A stretch of 64,000 bases of DNA from Rhododendron vialii (GCF_030253575.1 NC_080557.1:2351001-2415000), one strand, 5' to 3'. Positions 1 through 11,930 are shown, counted from the first letter of the stretch. Notes: generated from the sequence alone by a model not told the origin. Made by a program: numbers and translations.

Positions 1-1280
1 GGAAAAAGTCCACAATCAATCTAAACTGGTCCCAACCTAAACTAGTTGGGATACGACCCCCCTTTATATATGTCATCGAATCCACGGCCATTGTTTTACT
101 TTTGCAATGGACCGGCTTGCTCTACGGTCTTGGTTTTGATCGTTTATTGATGGTTCAAATTTATTAAAGTGTCTATCTTGTCAATAAATACTATTGATAA
201 GTCTGGATCATTAAAAATATTTTAGAGCAGCTGTAATCACTTGAACTGCTCACTGTAGTCCAACTGTGGATTGTAAATGAATCATATTCTTTTTGCCAAC
301 TTTTAATTACATTATACTAAATACAGGTCACTAAATAAATTTTAGTTGAGTATTTATTCTGCTTATTTTGTATCTTTCGTACAGTATAAGTAAATAACCA
401 AAGATCATCGAACAAACTAGTTACGTCTACCGTATATACAATGCTTTTTGAAAACTTAGAGTCAAAATCTATTGAAAATTTTTTACATTTAAAAAAGTAA
501 CTAGGATATTAAAGTGATAATATTAATCTAGCAGCATTAATTCTTACATGGTGCTTACATAAGTCAGATGTACAATATCGACACATGATAATCCAAAATA
601 TTTTAAGATCGAGTTATGGCAGTATATGGATCAAATCAAGATTCTTTATTTAGAAATTAATTTAAATAATGCAAAAATTATCAAAACTTGGAGATTGATG
701 TTCTTCTCGATTTAATTTTTTAAGCTAAAATTACTTATAAAAATAAGACATGAATCAATAATCCACTGTACTCTCGATTTCATTTTTTTAGAGTCTCTGC
801 CACTCGCAATAGTTTATATCTTTCAACACGGACTCTTAAAAATATGTCATGAAGATCTTATTTGATAGATTTCAATTAATTTTATTATTTTAAGTTTTTA
901 AAATTATAAAATTATAAAATAATTTTAAAATGACAAGAATCTCTAAAATGAACCAACAAAGGCGGACAGATGGAGTATTAAAAAAGGAATTATTTTTCAC
1001 ACCTCCCTTTTATCCAAATGCACTATTTTTTTTTGTAGTGATGTGAAATTACGTAATTACCCTTTCCATGTATGAAGGAAAAATGTATGAAGGATAATTT
1101 TGTAATTTTATAAGAATGAAGACAAAAAAATATAGTACACTTAGACATAAAGAGAGCGTGAAAATCAATTTCCTAATCAAGGCAATTATAAATCCAACCA
1201 CCATGACTTCTAGCTGGTCCAGTAATAAAAGGGCACTATAGTCACTTGACACCCAACCAAATCTCTCACCACGTCATCCT
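1..1280. other. AT-rich intergenic region left of the ASG1-like gene
   Basis: I see no convincing gene here. The short reading frame on the minus strand near 1049-1252 has low complexity and no recognisable motif. The only structured part is a Stowaway-like MITE at 771-975. The remainder is AT-rich sequence of the kind found between plant genes and probably includes the distal promoter of the ASG1-like gene. Confidence 0.6.
771..975. mobile_element. Stowaway-like MITE (degenerate)
   Basis: The left end reads TA|CTCTCGATTTCATTT and the right end reads GGCGGACAGATGGAG|TA. These are imperfect inverted versions of the CTCCCTCCGTCCCAT Stowaway terminus, and each is flanked by TA (769-770 and 976-977). 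TA target duplications are typical of Tc1/mariner-type MITEs. The element is diverged and the call rests on its ends only. Confidence 0.45.
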
Positions 1281-1329
1281 TTGACAACTGTTAAATCCGT
1301 TAAAATACTTTCCAAGGGCTTTCAGATTC

Positions 1330-1523
1330 TCTGCATATCTCTCTCTCTCTCTCTTCGAAAACTCCGCAGCAAACCCCTCGCCAAGTCAAACCCTAGGCCG
1401 GATTCTAGGGTTTGCAATTCCGTTCCGATTTCCCAAGCAGAAACCAGAGAGAAAATCCTCGTCGTTTTTCGATTCTCTTTTTCGGTGGTTTGGGAATTCG
1501 AATTCCATTTTTTTCCAAACCCG
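1330..1523 (+). promoter_or_regulatory. Probable 5' leader of the ASG1-like gene
   Basis: The leader contains a short CT run (about 1341-1354) followed by purine/pyrimidine-rich sequence up to the ATG at 1524. CT-rich leaders are common in plant genes. No unambiguous TATA box was found upstream, so the transcription start is not placed. Confidence 0.35.
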
Positions 1524-4500
1524 ATGGTTCACCTTGTGGGGCCGGGTCGGGTGGACCCGGCGAAGTTGGAGGTCGAGGATCCATTGGAGGAAGAGTACGG
1601 GTCGCTCCACAAGCGATCCAAGGCGTCCACGCAATTCAATCAGGTTTTTTTTACTGTTCTCTTTTTGTGTAATTTGAAAATTTTTGGTTTGTGGGAATAA
1701 TGTAACAAATTGAAATGATAACGAGTTTTTTAATTTTTCATTCGGATGGGCAACGTGCTTGACTGCTTGTGACTTGTGAGTATTAGAATGGGCAATGCGG
1801 GTGGTGCGGGACCGGGACCGGGACCGTGAGCGTGAAAGCGTCTTTAAAAAAGGATTAGGAGCTTGTTCGTTTTGGTATTTGGATTTTGGATTTTGGGTAA
1901 TGAATGGAGAGAGATAGAGAGAGTAATGATTGAGAGAATTTATTGGGGACCGTCGCTGAGAGAGAATCCAAAATCCCAAATACCATTTTGAAGGATTAAG
2001 TGACTTAGGACAGGAGGTTTTAGGGGTTGAGTTTAGCTAAAAAGCCAGCCTTCTTTTTTGGAATTGAGGTTGTTTTGGTGATTTTTTTTTCTATTTTTGG
2101 GTGAAAAATTGGATCTTTTCCGGTGGAGAGTTACGGGAAATGTCAAATGTTGGAAGTACGAATTAAATTTGGATACGGTTTTACCAGAATAGGGGGTCAT
2201 TTAAAAATCAGGTGTCGTTTTATATTTTATATTTTTGCATTTTTTCTTGACACGAGGTTTGACTGTTTTCGTTTTATCGAATTAAAATCTTCTGTTTAGT
2301 TTGTGGGAAAGTTGGGGAATAATTGAGAATTTTTGAATTTGTGACATGGTTAACCAATTGATGATTAGAAGGGGCAAGATGATTGTGAGTATAGGACGGG
2401 AGGTTTTAGGGGTTGAGTTTTGGGTAGCTAAGAAGCCAGCCTTTTTTGAAATTGAGGTTTTTGGTGTTTTTTTTTTTTCTTTTCAATTTTTGGTGAAAGT
2501 TTGGATCTTTTCTGGAGTTCTCGATGAGAGAAACAGCAAATGTTAAACAATTCAAATTAGATTTGATAAAGGTTTCCAGAGTTGGGTCATTTGGAAGTTG
2601 TGTGTGTCTTTTTAATTTTTTGAACCTCTTGCCGGTTTTGGGAATTCTTTTAGAGTAGGCAAAACCAACTTCCCAGTTTATCTAATTTGGTATTATAACA
2701 ATCCCAGTTCCAAACCCAAGGTGCAGATTCTACGCTGCCAAACACATGTTCGTTTCTGTAGAAATCAATGGAGGGTCAGGCGGTTAGGCAACTAGTTCCA
2801 TGTTGTCAAGGTTTATGGTTTGTGTTGTGGATGATCCGCCTTGGGTGAATTGTGACCTCGTACGATTGTGTTGCGTTGGAAAGAAGCCAAGAAAGATCAT
2901 ACGCTCATTCAGGTATTTTTTTAAAAACTCCGGGTGTGCGGGTCAGCTTACACGTACCTTGATTATTTTCCGATAATCAGATCCACCGTCCACTAGTATG
3001 GACTTTCAAAGCCGGGGCAAAGCCCCTTTTGGATTGGCCCCACAAAATTTGATGGCACATTCGAATCTGAGGCCTAGGAGGGAGCAAACCCTTAAATCTT
3101 AGGCTCCAGGCCAACCGCTAGTGATATTTACTGTATATGTGAAGAACTGATGATGGAGGGGGTTCCTTTTAGAGCTTGGGTCTAATCCTACATGCTGAAT
3201 CCGCCACTTAGACGGGTTGTCAAGGAAGCTGTGAAAGGGCATTTACAATTCAAAAACGCCAGGCACACATTCATTTTCACATCTTCTCTCACCAGTGATG
3301 GTGAGACCCTCTAGATAGTATTGTGGGTCCCACCAACACCTATGGGAGAGGATGTAAAAATGAATGTAAACTTGGATGTGTTCATGGTATTGTTCTTTAC
3401 AATTTGGTATTTAGGGGTCAGAAAAGGAAATAAAGAGCTGGCATGTCAGGTCCTGATTTAGATATGTCATTGCTATTGCTTGTGTTTTTTTTTTTTTTTT
3501 TCTGGTCTTGATTGTGACCTCTACTTAAGCTGGCCTCACAATTGTGGATAATTTTTATATGTCATAATTTCTGCCAAAAATTAAATAGCTGTAGTAGGGG
3601 TAGGATCATGGATGCAAATTGATTACTGATGACGGGAGTTGATTTTTGTGTATATAGACTTACCTACTGTGCAAGCAGAGAAAGATGGAGGATTATTGCT
3701 TAAGTGTTGAAAAAGAAAATTGAAGTCATCGAGTGGGAAAATGGTAAATATATGGATTTCAGTGGTCAAGAGATTGAGGGGCTGTTTACTTCATGAAATT
3801 GGAATAAACCAGTGAACTTTTTGAGCATTGAATGAGTAGCACTGCATAATTGTACCGAATGCCAAAGTGAACATTTATTGATGTGATTTCCCATTAGAAC
3901 CAGGTTTTAAACTCGGCTACCATCTAATTTATTCAGCTTTAAGTTTTCTTGTTTGTATTGATTTTTGTTATTGCCTTTATAAGTTTGTAAAGGTCAACAT
4001 TTGTCTGTTACTTTCATGTGTTGCAATGGATATGGTTCTCTTACATGACATTTTCTTTCAATGAGCAGTGGAACACTGGAAATAATGAGTTTCCAGTCCC
4101 AGCTACGCAATACAATCCGCTTGATGAGCCAAGTCCTTTGGGCTTGCGTCTGAGGAAAAGCCCCTCGTTGTTGGATTTGATACAAATGAGGCTCTCCCAA
4201 AGTAGTCCTTCTACTGTAAGTGCAAATCATAATTTGACAGATAAGGACTTCAAGGGCACCACTGCTTCAACTAGTAACGACAAGCTAAAGGCTGCAAATT
4301 TTGACAAGCTAAAGGCCACAAATTTTCCAGCTTTGCTTCTAAGGATTGGAAACTGGGAGGTATATGCAACTCTGTATCTACTATTTTTTGTATATATTTG
4401 ACATTTTCTGCATATGGCTGAAATTATATCTGGTTGGCAGTATGTTTCCAAGTATGAGGGTGATTTGGTAGCAAAATGCTACTTTGCCAAACATAAAATT

Positions 4501-7104
4501 GTCTGGGAAATCCTTGACGGAGGTCTGAAGAGTAAAATAGAGATCCAATGGTCAGATATCAAGGCTATGAAGGCTAACTTATGTGATGATGGACCTGGAA
4601 CTTTGACTTTGACGGTAATGCATTATATTTATGTTATGTTCATATGTTCAATGCGCTGGAAATTTGCTATCAGGGTAGTCATATTGTGTTTTATATTGCT
4701 TCAAAATATTGTTCTTTTCCTGAAATTGTTATCATGGACACTGTTCATTTCTTGTTTGTTGCAGCTACTTAGGCCACCCCTTTTCTTCAAGGAGACCAAT
4801 CCACAGCCTAGAAAGCACACCTTATGGCAGGCAATTGCAGATTTTACTGATGGACAAGCCAGTACACACAGGTAAAATTCAGTGGGCTTATCTTGGTGGA
4901 GCCATGTTGGTTCAATTGACCGAACTGATTTGGTAAATTTTGGATTGTTACATGTGATTTTAGAGAGTTTCACAGAATTGTTCCTAACAAATTGTAAATC
5001 ATGGATTTCCTCCCCTAAAATTTTGAAGAAGTTCTTAGTTGTGATTGTAGTTTTTTCTGTTATTTTCCCCTTTATGATACGCAATTTTGCCCTGTTCAGA
5101 TGGTAATTTTCCTCCTGGAAAATAGGGAAAAGTTGTGTGTACGTTTAATAGATTAAGTTTCACCACCTTTAAATGAAAATTCTACCTTCATGAGACTAGG
5201 TGAATGCTACTATATATTCTGTGTTGGTTGCATGGATAGCCCTTTCTCCTTCTCATTTTTTCGGTGTAAGATCATCTACAGAGGTGTTGATTGAAATATA
5301 TCTTCTTTCCTGTGTAAACTTTCCTTGCAGACACTTTTCTGTAATGCAAACTTTCTCGACTGTTGTTTTAGATTTGTGTTGGTAGCTAGGGTTCAGAGCC
5401 TCTGAAGCTGTGAAAGTGATGGGAAAAGTTTTTTTTCTTTTTTCCAAACATCAAAGCGATGGAATGTTTTTTTTAACATCAAATTGATGGAAAGTTGCTT
5501 CTTTGGTTTTTGAAGGCAGCATTTTCTGCAGTGCACAGAAGGCCTGTTAAACAAACACTATGAGAGATTAATCCAGTGTGATAAGCGTCTCAATCTTGTT
5601 AGCCAGCAGCCTGATTTGGTTCTTGATTCACCATATTTTGACATTCAAGCCTCTGCCAAAGGATCTCCCACCTCCAGCTTCAATGACGTGGAATCAACCC
5701 CAGCAGCTCAATCTTCCTCTAAGATTGGACAGAATTCTGCTGGTTTAGTGCCAGAGCATTTGTCGCCACAAGCTCCTTCTCCTAGCTCAGGTTCATAATT
5801 GAACTTCATATTCGTATCTAATTTGTTGAAACTCGAGTTTTTAAATGTTACATTTGTGGTTGACATTAATTTAGTCCCAACTCCAACGTATGATTACCTG
5901 TAGTGTTTCATAGAAGAAAACCGAGTACCTATTCTATCTTCGTATTAGCCATATGTACAAACAATAAAACAACATGTGTTGCCGAAAAAGTGAATCTGTG
6001 AGTATTTACTTTGAGCTATTTCCTTAGACAATAGTTTTTATCATTGCATCTGAAAAGTTTTGAATGAACTCTTTTTGTTGAAGTAAAATGTCATTAAAAG
6101 GTGCAAAAGGTACGCAACATCTATATTCTCATACGCTTGTGTTCCTATCATTTGGATTACACGAAGGGATATGTATATTATTAATCGATTTTGGAATATG
6201 TTACAGCGCAAGAAAATAACTAAGCCCTCCCATAAACAACAAAAGAACAGAAGATTGAAGAAAGAAACTCTCAAGCTGAAAATGAAAAACTAGGTTCCCA
6301 AGTTCCATAGAATCTTGATGTTGACATTTTAAATTTCCTCAAGTTCATGATACAAGTTCCAGGTATGTGGCTAAGTGGCATGCCTGCATGTATTATAATT
6401 GTTCTTCGATGCTGGAGTGGACTATTCATGTTGTTTAGATTCTGATGTTTAGAACTATCACGTTCTCAAGGTTTATGGTTCTGAAGAAAGTAATCCACAT
6501 GGCCAGGCTAATTTGCATTCTTCCATTAACAGTTTAACACAAGTACTGTTTCTATTGACGACTGTTTTTTACCCATATCTAATTTTCAGTGATGGATTTG
6601 CATGCAATAGAGGGGAATGAAAGTCGGCAAGCAAACGGTCTTCTGGCGCAACAGTCTATGTCCATGAGCGATCTTGTGAATCACATTGGACACAAAATTT
6701 CAGAACGAATGGGTTCCGGAAACGCATCTGGATTTAAGGAAACAATAGAATGTCAGGATATGCTGGAGAACATTGCTCAGATCCTTCTGGGAGATACACA
6801 GTGTCCAGCAGCATCTGATGAGAAGAAACTCATGTCGAGAGTCAACTCCCTGTGCTGCCTCCTTCAGGACCCCACTGCGGGCCCCAGTATGAAGTTTGAC
6901 GCTGAAACTCAAGTTGAAGGAGTTGATAATGGAATGGGGATTCAAGGGAACCATGTTACTGAGTCAATAGGGGATCTTCCCAGCTGCAACCAGGGACTGG
7001 GTATGTCGAGGAAGGACTCGTTTGGCGATTTTCTGCTTAATCTACCCCGGATATCATCGCTGCCAAAGTTCTTGTTCGACATATTGGAAGATGGCGAAAA
7101 CTAA
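1524..7104 (+). CDS. ASG1-like protein with TRF2/HOY1-type PH-like region (6 exons, 493 aa)
   Basis: The exons are 1524-1643, 4069-4359, 4441-4614, 4765-4871, 5516-5790 and 6590-7104. All junctions are GT-AG and the reading frame is continuous (1482 nt). The start MVHLVGPGRVDP follows a CT-rich leader and fits the family. Exon 2 holds the family hallmark NPLDEPSPLGLRLRKSPSL. Exons 2-5 (about residues 115-260) form the globular part (RIGNWEYVSKYEGDLVAKCY, then FLQCTEGLLNKHYERLIQCD), which I recall as the PH-like region of plant ASG1/TRF2-HOY1 proteins. The C-terminal half is polar and probably disordered. Arabidopsis ASG1 was linked to seed germination and osmotic or salt responses, and older databases call relatives 'ATP-dependent DNA helicase' although I see no Walker or helicase motif. 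The biochemical role is unknown. The gene is intact, and a broken duplicate of exons 4-6 lies downstream. Confidence 0.85.
2008..2610 (+). repeat. Imperfect tandem duplication in intron 1 of the ASG1-like gene
   Basis: The stretch beginning GGAGGTTTTAGGGGTTGAG near 2012 recurs from about 2399. Matching blocks follow in the same order: AAGCCAGCC, the GGATCTTTTC segment, the CAAATGTT segment and the GGGTCATTT segment. The copies are offset by roughly 380 bp and diverged by substitutions and short indels. They are non-coding and lie inside the 2.4-kb first intron. Confidence 0.7.
2929..3120. repeat. Dispersed plant repeat in intron 1 (GGTGTGCGGGTCAGCTTACA family)
   Basis: The segment starts with GGTGTGCGGGTCAGCTTACA and has a relative near 39786 in the 3' region of the SCPL gene (GTGTCCGGGCCAATTTACGC). 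I recall similar sequences scattered through many angiosperm genomes, but I cannot assign a class. It has no coding potential. Confidence 0.35.
3245..3395. mobile_element. Small foldback (MITE-like) element in intron 1
   Basis: The left arm CACACATTCATTTTCACATC is mirrored by the right arm, which reads GATGTAAAAATGAATGTAAA on the + strand. The AGATGGTGAGACC and GTGGGTCCCACC-type segments lie between them. The two arms could pair into a hairpin of about 150 bp. The target duplication was not resolved. Confidence 0.5.
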
Positions 7105-7124
7105 GCTGACGGTGGTTTTTATTA

Positions 7125-7240
7125 CTCCCTAAGTCCCATTTTGTCTGTCTACTTTTCAAAATCGTACTTTTAATCATATCAACAAATAATGTATTTCGAG
7201 GAGAATTTCTGAAAATGCAGACAAAATGTGACGGAGGAAG
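7125..7240. mobile_element. Stowaway MITE
   Basis: The left terminus is CTCCCTAAGTCCCATTTTG and the right terminus is CAAAATGTGACGGAGGAAG. They form imperfect inverted repeats flanked by TA on both sides (7123-7124 and 7241-7242). The element is 116 bp long and non-autonomous. The same insertion is present in the duplicated copy at 15914-16027, so it predates that duplication. Confidence 0.75.
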
Positions 7241-7584
7241 TATTTAACATTTCAAAATGTAGAGAGAATCGAGCTATTGGGATTCTGAGTCTCTTGTTTG
7301 TCACCCAGTATATGGACATGGAGGAGTTTTTGGGGTTCGGAGAACATGTTTTGATGAAGAATCCTGTTAAAACTGCCTGTACAAGGATCGGTGTTCTAGA
7401 TCCTTTCTACTGATAAGTTGTACGGAGTATTGATTGTTCTTAACATTAATGGTAGTATTATTATTGTCATCACTTGAGATCCTTAATGCCTATAAGGTGT
7501 TTGTTACCTACCTATCTTTACTTAATCATGTTAGATAGTTGATACCAGTTGGGCCCATTTCCTAACAAGAAGCTTTTGGGAATA

Positions 7585-7665
7585 GTGGTAGCTTAACATG
7601 GTATCAAAGCTATGGTTGGGAGAGGTCTTGGGTTCGACGAGTCTCTCTGTATTGCAATATTTGTT
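7585..7665 (+). repeat. tRNA-like/SINE-like remnant
   Basis: The stretch GGTAGCTTAACATGGTATCA is followed about 35 bp later by GGTCTTGGGTTCGACGAG. The spacing and words resemble a Pol III A box and B box (GGTTCGA). It recurs in the duplicated copy near 16355-16425. ATGGTATCAAAGC also resembles an LTR primer-binding site, but no LTR is adjacent. This is a weak call. Confidence 0.3.
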
Positions 7666-8029
7666 TCCTGTTTGCATTTTGCTTCTTCCCTCGTATTTGT
7701 GTCAGCTGTGTCTATAAAAATTCGAGCTTGATATATATTGTTGGAAGCATAAGCTTGAAGTACTGATAACTTAGGGGTAGTCCTCATGCATGGAAAATTG
7801 GAAATGTTGTCTCCGATCCATGATATAAGATCTCTCTAGCATTAGTTTGCCAGATAAATTTACTATTTCTCGAAAAGGTAGGGAACGAGATATCCGGTGA
7901 ACATTATTTTTGCTATGATTGAAGTTTGCGACCCGGCACAGGGCCCGAAAATGAGCAAATACCCCTTTTTTCCCTTGTTCATTTTCCTTTTATTTTCTCT
8001 TCTCGTAGTTTTGTGCCAATAGCCCAAGT

Positions 8030-8515
8030 GAAAGAAATCAAGTAATGCAGCCAAAGAGCCAAATTCATTGACAGCTGACTCAACTACAAATGAAAGCTTC
8101 AGAACTATATCATCTATGCTATCATTTGAATAGCTCCCGCAGATTTCACCAAAGCTCAATTGAAAGCTCAAGCCACTTCAACTTTCAGAGCACGAATTTA
8201 GCACACAGTTCCTTTACCAACCTTTTGCTCAACCTACGGATCTTGAACTCATGCAGTATTCATCAGGCCAGCAGATATCATATTCACTACTCATGTAGTT
8301 TGTTATATATGAGAACGAGAAATCGTTGGAGCATACATACCTTGGTTCCAAGCATAAGGGTTCAAATAAAGAGTCTCCTCGTCTTTCTCAATGTGAAAAG
8401 GTCCAAGTTCTTCAACCATATCCCATAGGCAATTGATGAACATCCAGGCCCTAAAGAAACACTCATGGGATAACCAAACTATTTTCATAAAAATAAGTAC
8501 TCTCTTAATCGTCAA
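8030..8515 (-). pseudogene. Inverted, broken fragment of an SCPL29-like serine carboxypeptidase gene
   Basis: Read on the minus strand, 8515-8340 matches the end of intron 1, exon 2 and the start of intron 2 of the intact gene (34215-34440). Shared peptides are EELGPFHIE and [13 protein letters not shown]. The match continues through intron 2 (TTGGTAAAGGAACTGTGTGC) to a remnant of exon 4 (GTTGAAGTGGCTTGAG) and of intron 4 (about 35225-35310), with the sequence between deleted. Exon 2 has a 2-base insertion after the TATGGGAT word (near 8416-8422) that breaks the frame. Because introns are retained, it arose by DNA-level duplication rather than by retroposition. It cannot encode a peptidase. 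Confidence 0.85.
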
Positions 8516-8524
8516 CAGGAATGG

Positions 8525-8840
8525 AAGAGGAGATCAAAAAAATTAGACAACCAGACACGAAGTGGGTACAAACACAAAGTAGGTTAGGATCAAAGAGAGA
8601 GAACAAGACACAGGATATATATTGGAAAACATTGGCTTGATTTTTTGCAACGGAGAGAACCCTCCTTTTATAGGCATAAGGAGGGAAAACTTAAATCATT
8701 ACACAGAACACTAATAATACTACTTTACTGTTCACAGCTTAGATTATCATACAAATTACATCATGTCAATAGTATGACACTTTACTTTCTCTGCTAGCAT
8801 TTATTCCTTATGTACTATTGGTAATAATCTATACTACAAG
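8525..8840 (-). mobile_element. Possible LTR remnant
   Basis: Read on the minus strand, the segment contains CCTATAAAAGGAGGG (a TATA box) followed by a leader-like stretch ending about 150 bp downstream, where homology to the SCPL fragment begins. This looks like the U3-R part of an LTR. I found no partner LTR and no clear target duplication. Confidence 0.3.
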
Positions 8841-8867
8841 ACAACAGACCATTAATACTACTACTTA

Positions 8868-9050
8868 TCCAAACAGTACAAAACAGTACATACCAATAAT
8901 ACAAACAGTACACATCAACAATACATACCAATAATACAAACAGTACACACCAATTATTTCACCACCTCCCGAAAAGGATGACATGTCACTCTGGTAGACG
9001 TTATAGGTGTTATAGGTATGTGGACATACTAAGATGTTATAGGTGGACAC
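8868..9050. repeat. Short imperfect tandem repeats
   Basis: Variants of CAATAATACAAACAGTACA recur between 8870 and 8955, followed by three TTATAGGT words between 9001 and 9048. The region is AT-rich and non-coding. Confidence 0.6.
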
Positions 9051-9157
9051 AATAGATACAAGTTTATGAATATTTGAGCACTATATACAAAAAATATGCA
9101 ACAAGCCTTGTTCTAGCTTAGTTATGTTTTGTTTCTGTCGGTATTTCTTTTCTTTGG

Positions 9158-10040
9158 GTAAGGTAAAATTTTATAACACCGAGAAAACTCAACCAAAACA
9201 ACCAGTGCACTTACGAAACTCCTAACTCCTAAGGCAACCTCCAAACAAAAAATAACCCTCAAAAAGAGAGAGGACCAAGACGAGCCTTATGCTAAACAAA
9301 AAACACCCAACAGCCCAAGAATACAACAGGGCTGTTCAAACACTCCAAACTGATCACACAGTCTTCAAGTAGGTGAGAACATAGCAGAGGGAAGATTCCA
9401 CAGGACACATAATCTTTGATTTCTGGCACTGCTCTTGACCGTTCTCCACAAACTCAAACAGCCCCTCACATCAGCTCTCTAATCACCTGCACAAGCATCA
9501 GAGCATCCTTTCGAGTGTTCTGAAACACTCTAGCATTTCGCTCCAGCTAAATATGATACAGAGAAGCAGCCAAGACCAACTTGTACATAGAGTGCTGCAA
9601 AGCATTCCCAGTCATATGATGTCTAGCCCAAAGAACCTCTTGATTCAACCTTATCAGACCTCTAGGATAACCACAGAGACGCAGCAGTTCCCCCACGATG
9701 TAATATGAGTAGGGGCACATATTAAAGATAAGAGAATGACTTTCAGAAGCAGCATTACGAAGCGCACACAAATCATTATTAACTAAGCCCCAACTTTGTA
9801 GTCTATCTTTAGTTGACAGTCTGCCTTGAACAGCCAACCACTGGATTATAGCCCAACTAGGGCATGAGCTTTGAACCAAATCACCTTCCACCAAGGAACA
9901 TCAGGCTTGACCACTCTGCAGATTGCCTCCCAAGCAGATTCAATGGAAAACCCTTCAGCATTCAAACTCCAAATCACAGAATCTGCATGATTAGAGTTAC
10001 GAACCAAAGAACTAGGAGTGTTGTCCATAATTTCTTTTAG
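9158..10040 (-). mobile_element. 5'-truncated LINE fragment with zinc-binding RT (zf-RVT) domain, decayed
   Basis: On the minus strand two adjacent frames encode a typical plant LINE C-terminus. The upstream part (10028-9846) has SIESAWEAICRVVKPDVPWW and the next (9894-9547) has QGRLSTKDRLQSWGL. It continues into YHI-stop-LERNARVF near 9547-9520, where a TAG replaces the usual Trp codon. The two parts are in different frames. The 3' end (9158-9200) matches the 3' end of the LINE at 13247-13647 (AAATTTTACCTTACCC). It is dead as a coding element. Reverse transcriptase and endonuclease are absent. Confidence 0.8.
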
Positions 10041-10157
10041 GCTTAGTCAACACATCTCATGAATGCATGCTTTTCGCTAATTGATTCCGAAATGGAAAAA
10101 TTTTCAAGTCCGAGTAGGGGAGCATGTACAGCTACTTTCAGGAAATTTTTTGGACAA

Positions 10158-10365
10158 AACCAGGATTAGGGGTGATCAATGAGCCGATTGAGCCAAGCAA
10201 GGGGTTGATCAAGTTGGGTTTGAAAGCTTAGCAAGCTTCAAAAATGTGTTCAAGCTTAGCTAGTTTATGGGACGAGAGCCGATCTCAAAAGGACTAGAGG
10301 TGATAAATGAGCCGAGTAGTTGCTTATTCGAGCTCGGTTTGAACCTCTAACGAGCTTCAAAAAGT
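10158..10365. repeat. Two-copy direct repeat (GGTGATCAATGAGCCGA)
   Basis: GGGGTGATCAATGAGCCGATTG at about 10169 recurs as GAGGTGATAAATGAGCCGAG at about 10307, and each copy ends in an AGCTTCAAAAA word. I know similar GAGCCGAGCTCGA-type repeats from many plants. It is non-coding. Confidence 0.5.
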
Positions 10366-11284
10366 GAAAGCTTTACTCTCCAAGAGTGCAATCATTTCAA
10401 TTCTAAGAACCTAATATAAATCTCTAGAACTCTATACAAAATTGGAATTAGCTTACTGGTTAACAGTTAGGGGCGAAGGATCGAAGGTTAAGAGAGACCT
10501 CTTCGCCGGGGACGTTCCTTCGTCGGACTGAACAATTTATAGTCCGTACTTTGATAAAATGGGTTTGATACAGTGTGCCCAAATTTATTTTCATAAAAAC
10601 AATTTCATATAAATCATCCCTGATTATGCATCAATCAGTATTTGATTAATATGATATTCAACACGATTTACCCTCTTGACGAGCTCTAAAACATGAACCC
10701 TTTCGATCATCGAGATAAATCGGAATGCGATCACAATTTCACGAATTCGGGTCGCAGTTCCTATAGAGAATTTCCGACCTCGTTTCAATAATCACTATCT
10801 ACGTCGTTTGTAAAAGGGGCTTGATACAGTGTGGCCAAATTCATTTTCGCAAAAACAAATTCACCTCTATCGCATTCGACAATACATCAAATGGAATTCG
10901 ATTCAAATTATCTTTATCAGTGTTTTTGTTCTTAAAAATATCTACATTGTGAAGGAAGAGATAAATAGAAATGAGCTCACAATTTGACTAATACACGTTT
11001 TAAAGGACTTCTCAATATGCGAAGTTCCAATGAGTACGGACGACGTGGTTTTGTGAGAAAGCTCTCGCGTTCAGAAAGAACGACGTTATTGACAAACACG
11101 CTTTCATCATAAAATAGGACAAGGAGCAAAAGATCGCGGCCAGTAAATTAGAAGGCGTGGTTGAAAAACACGCTTTCCTCATAAACTTACAAAACCAAGT
11201 ACGCGTTTGGTTAATTAGCCGGGTAGGAGCATCCACCGTCGTCGTCCCATGGTACTCACTGATGAGAGACTCGAAACACAACCC

Positions 11285-11287
<3 letters not shown>

Positions 11288-11330
<43 letters not shown>
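11288..11330. repeat. (CT)n microsatellite
   Basis: This is an uninterrupted CT dinucleotide run of about 40 bp. Reading frames across it translate to Leu-Ser repeats and should not be taken as genes. Confidence 0.95.
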
Positions 11331-11331
<1 letters not shown>

Positions 11332-11334
11332 CTC

Positions 11335-11560
11335 AACACCATCCAAAACCTCGACTTCAAACCCGCAGAATACTACGAGCCGATCAAGGAGATCTACAAG
11401 GGCCGGAATTGCATTGGGATTTGTGACTAACAAATTGAACGTTTTTGATATCGTTAAGTGCAGTGGTGGAAACCCCGTCACCGTGATCTCCCGCAGTTCG
11501 ATCCTCTTCGGTTTCTCAAAAGCTTTAGAGACACCAATATCGGTTCTCTCTCTCTCTCTC
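11335..11560. other. Unassigned segment between the two CT tracts
   Basis: The segment has a rather coding-like composition. One frame reads LNTIQNLDFKPAEYYEPIK before stopping, and another frame reads PQFDPLRFLKSFRDTNIG. I do not recognise either peptide. It may be a decayed exon fragment, but nothing supports an intact gene. Confidence 0.25.
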
Positions 11561-11929
11561 TACCTACTTTTTGACTGTTACTTGATAACTTCGGTGAAGA
11601 CTGAGCTTTGTTTGTTTAGTGAGAGAAAAAAAGGGGAAATTGGGGGAAAGAAAAATAAGAAAATGCTTAGTTTGAATATTTTAGGGTGGTTTGGACACTA
11701 CTATGGTAGATTGGCCGATGCAGTAGTTAAGAACAGCGAAATGGCTGCGGCAGGTGGTAACAATTAAGAGAAGGGGAGGGATAGAAATTGACTCTAAAGG
11801 CTTTAGTTTGAAAGGGACATGATCTGGTAGTTAGGAAAAGCGATATGGTTAGTGGGTAGCACTACGGCCACTACCCTCTAAGGAGTGTCTAATGAGTGCG
11901 AGTACGATACCAGTCGTGCCCCTAAGATT

Positions 11930-11930
<1 letters not shown>

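Larger units (their letters stand above)
7105..8025 (+). other. 3' flank of the ASG1-like gene
   Basis: This non-coding flank is shared with the downstream pseudogene copy (15894-16680), so it belongs to the duplicated unit. It contains a Stowaway MITE (7125-7240) and a short tRNA-like/SINE-like stretch near 7590-7660. Homology with the copy ends near 7965, where this copy changes to a T-rich segment. Confidence 0.6.

Noticed and set aside
1386-1979. 197-codon minus-strand reading frame overlapping the ASG1-like first exon
   Set aside because: It is antisense to a real exon and leader, rich in RSRSRSR from a GA repeat, and has no family motif.
7597-7612. ATGGTATCAAAGC as a retrotransposon primer-binding site
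   Set aside because: There is no LTR end next to it and no gag or pol remnants follow. A tRNA-like remnant explains it equally well.
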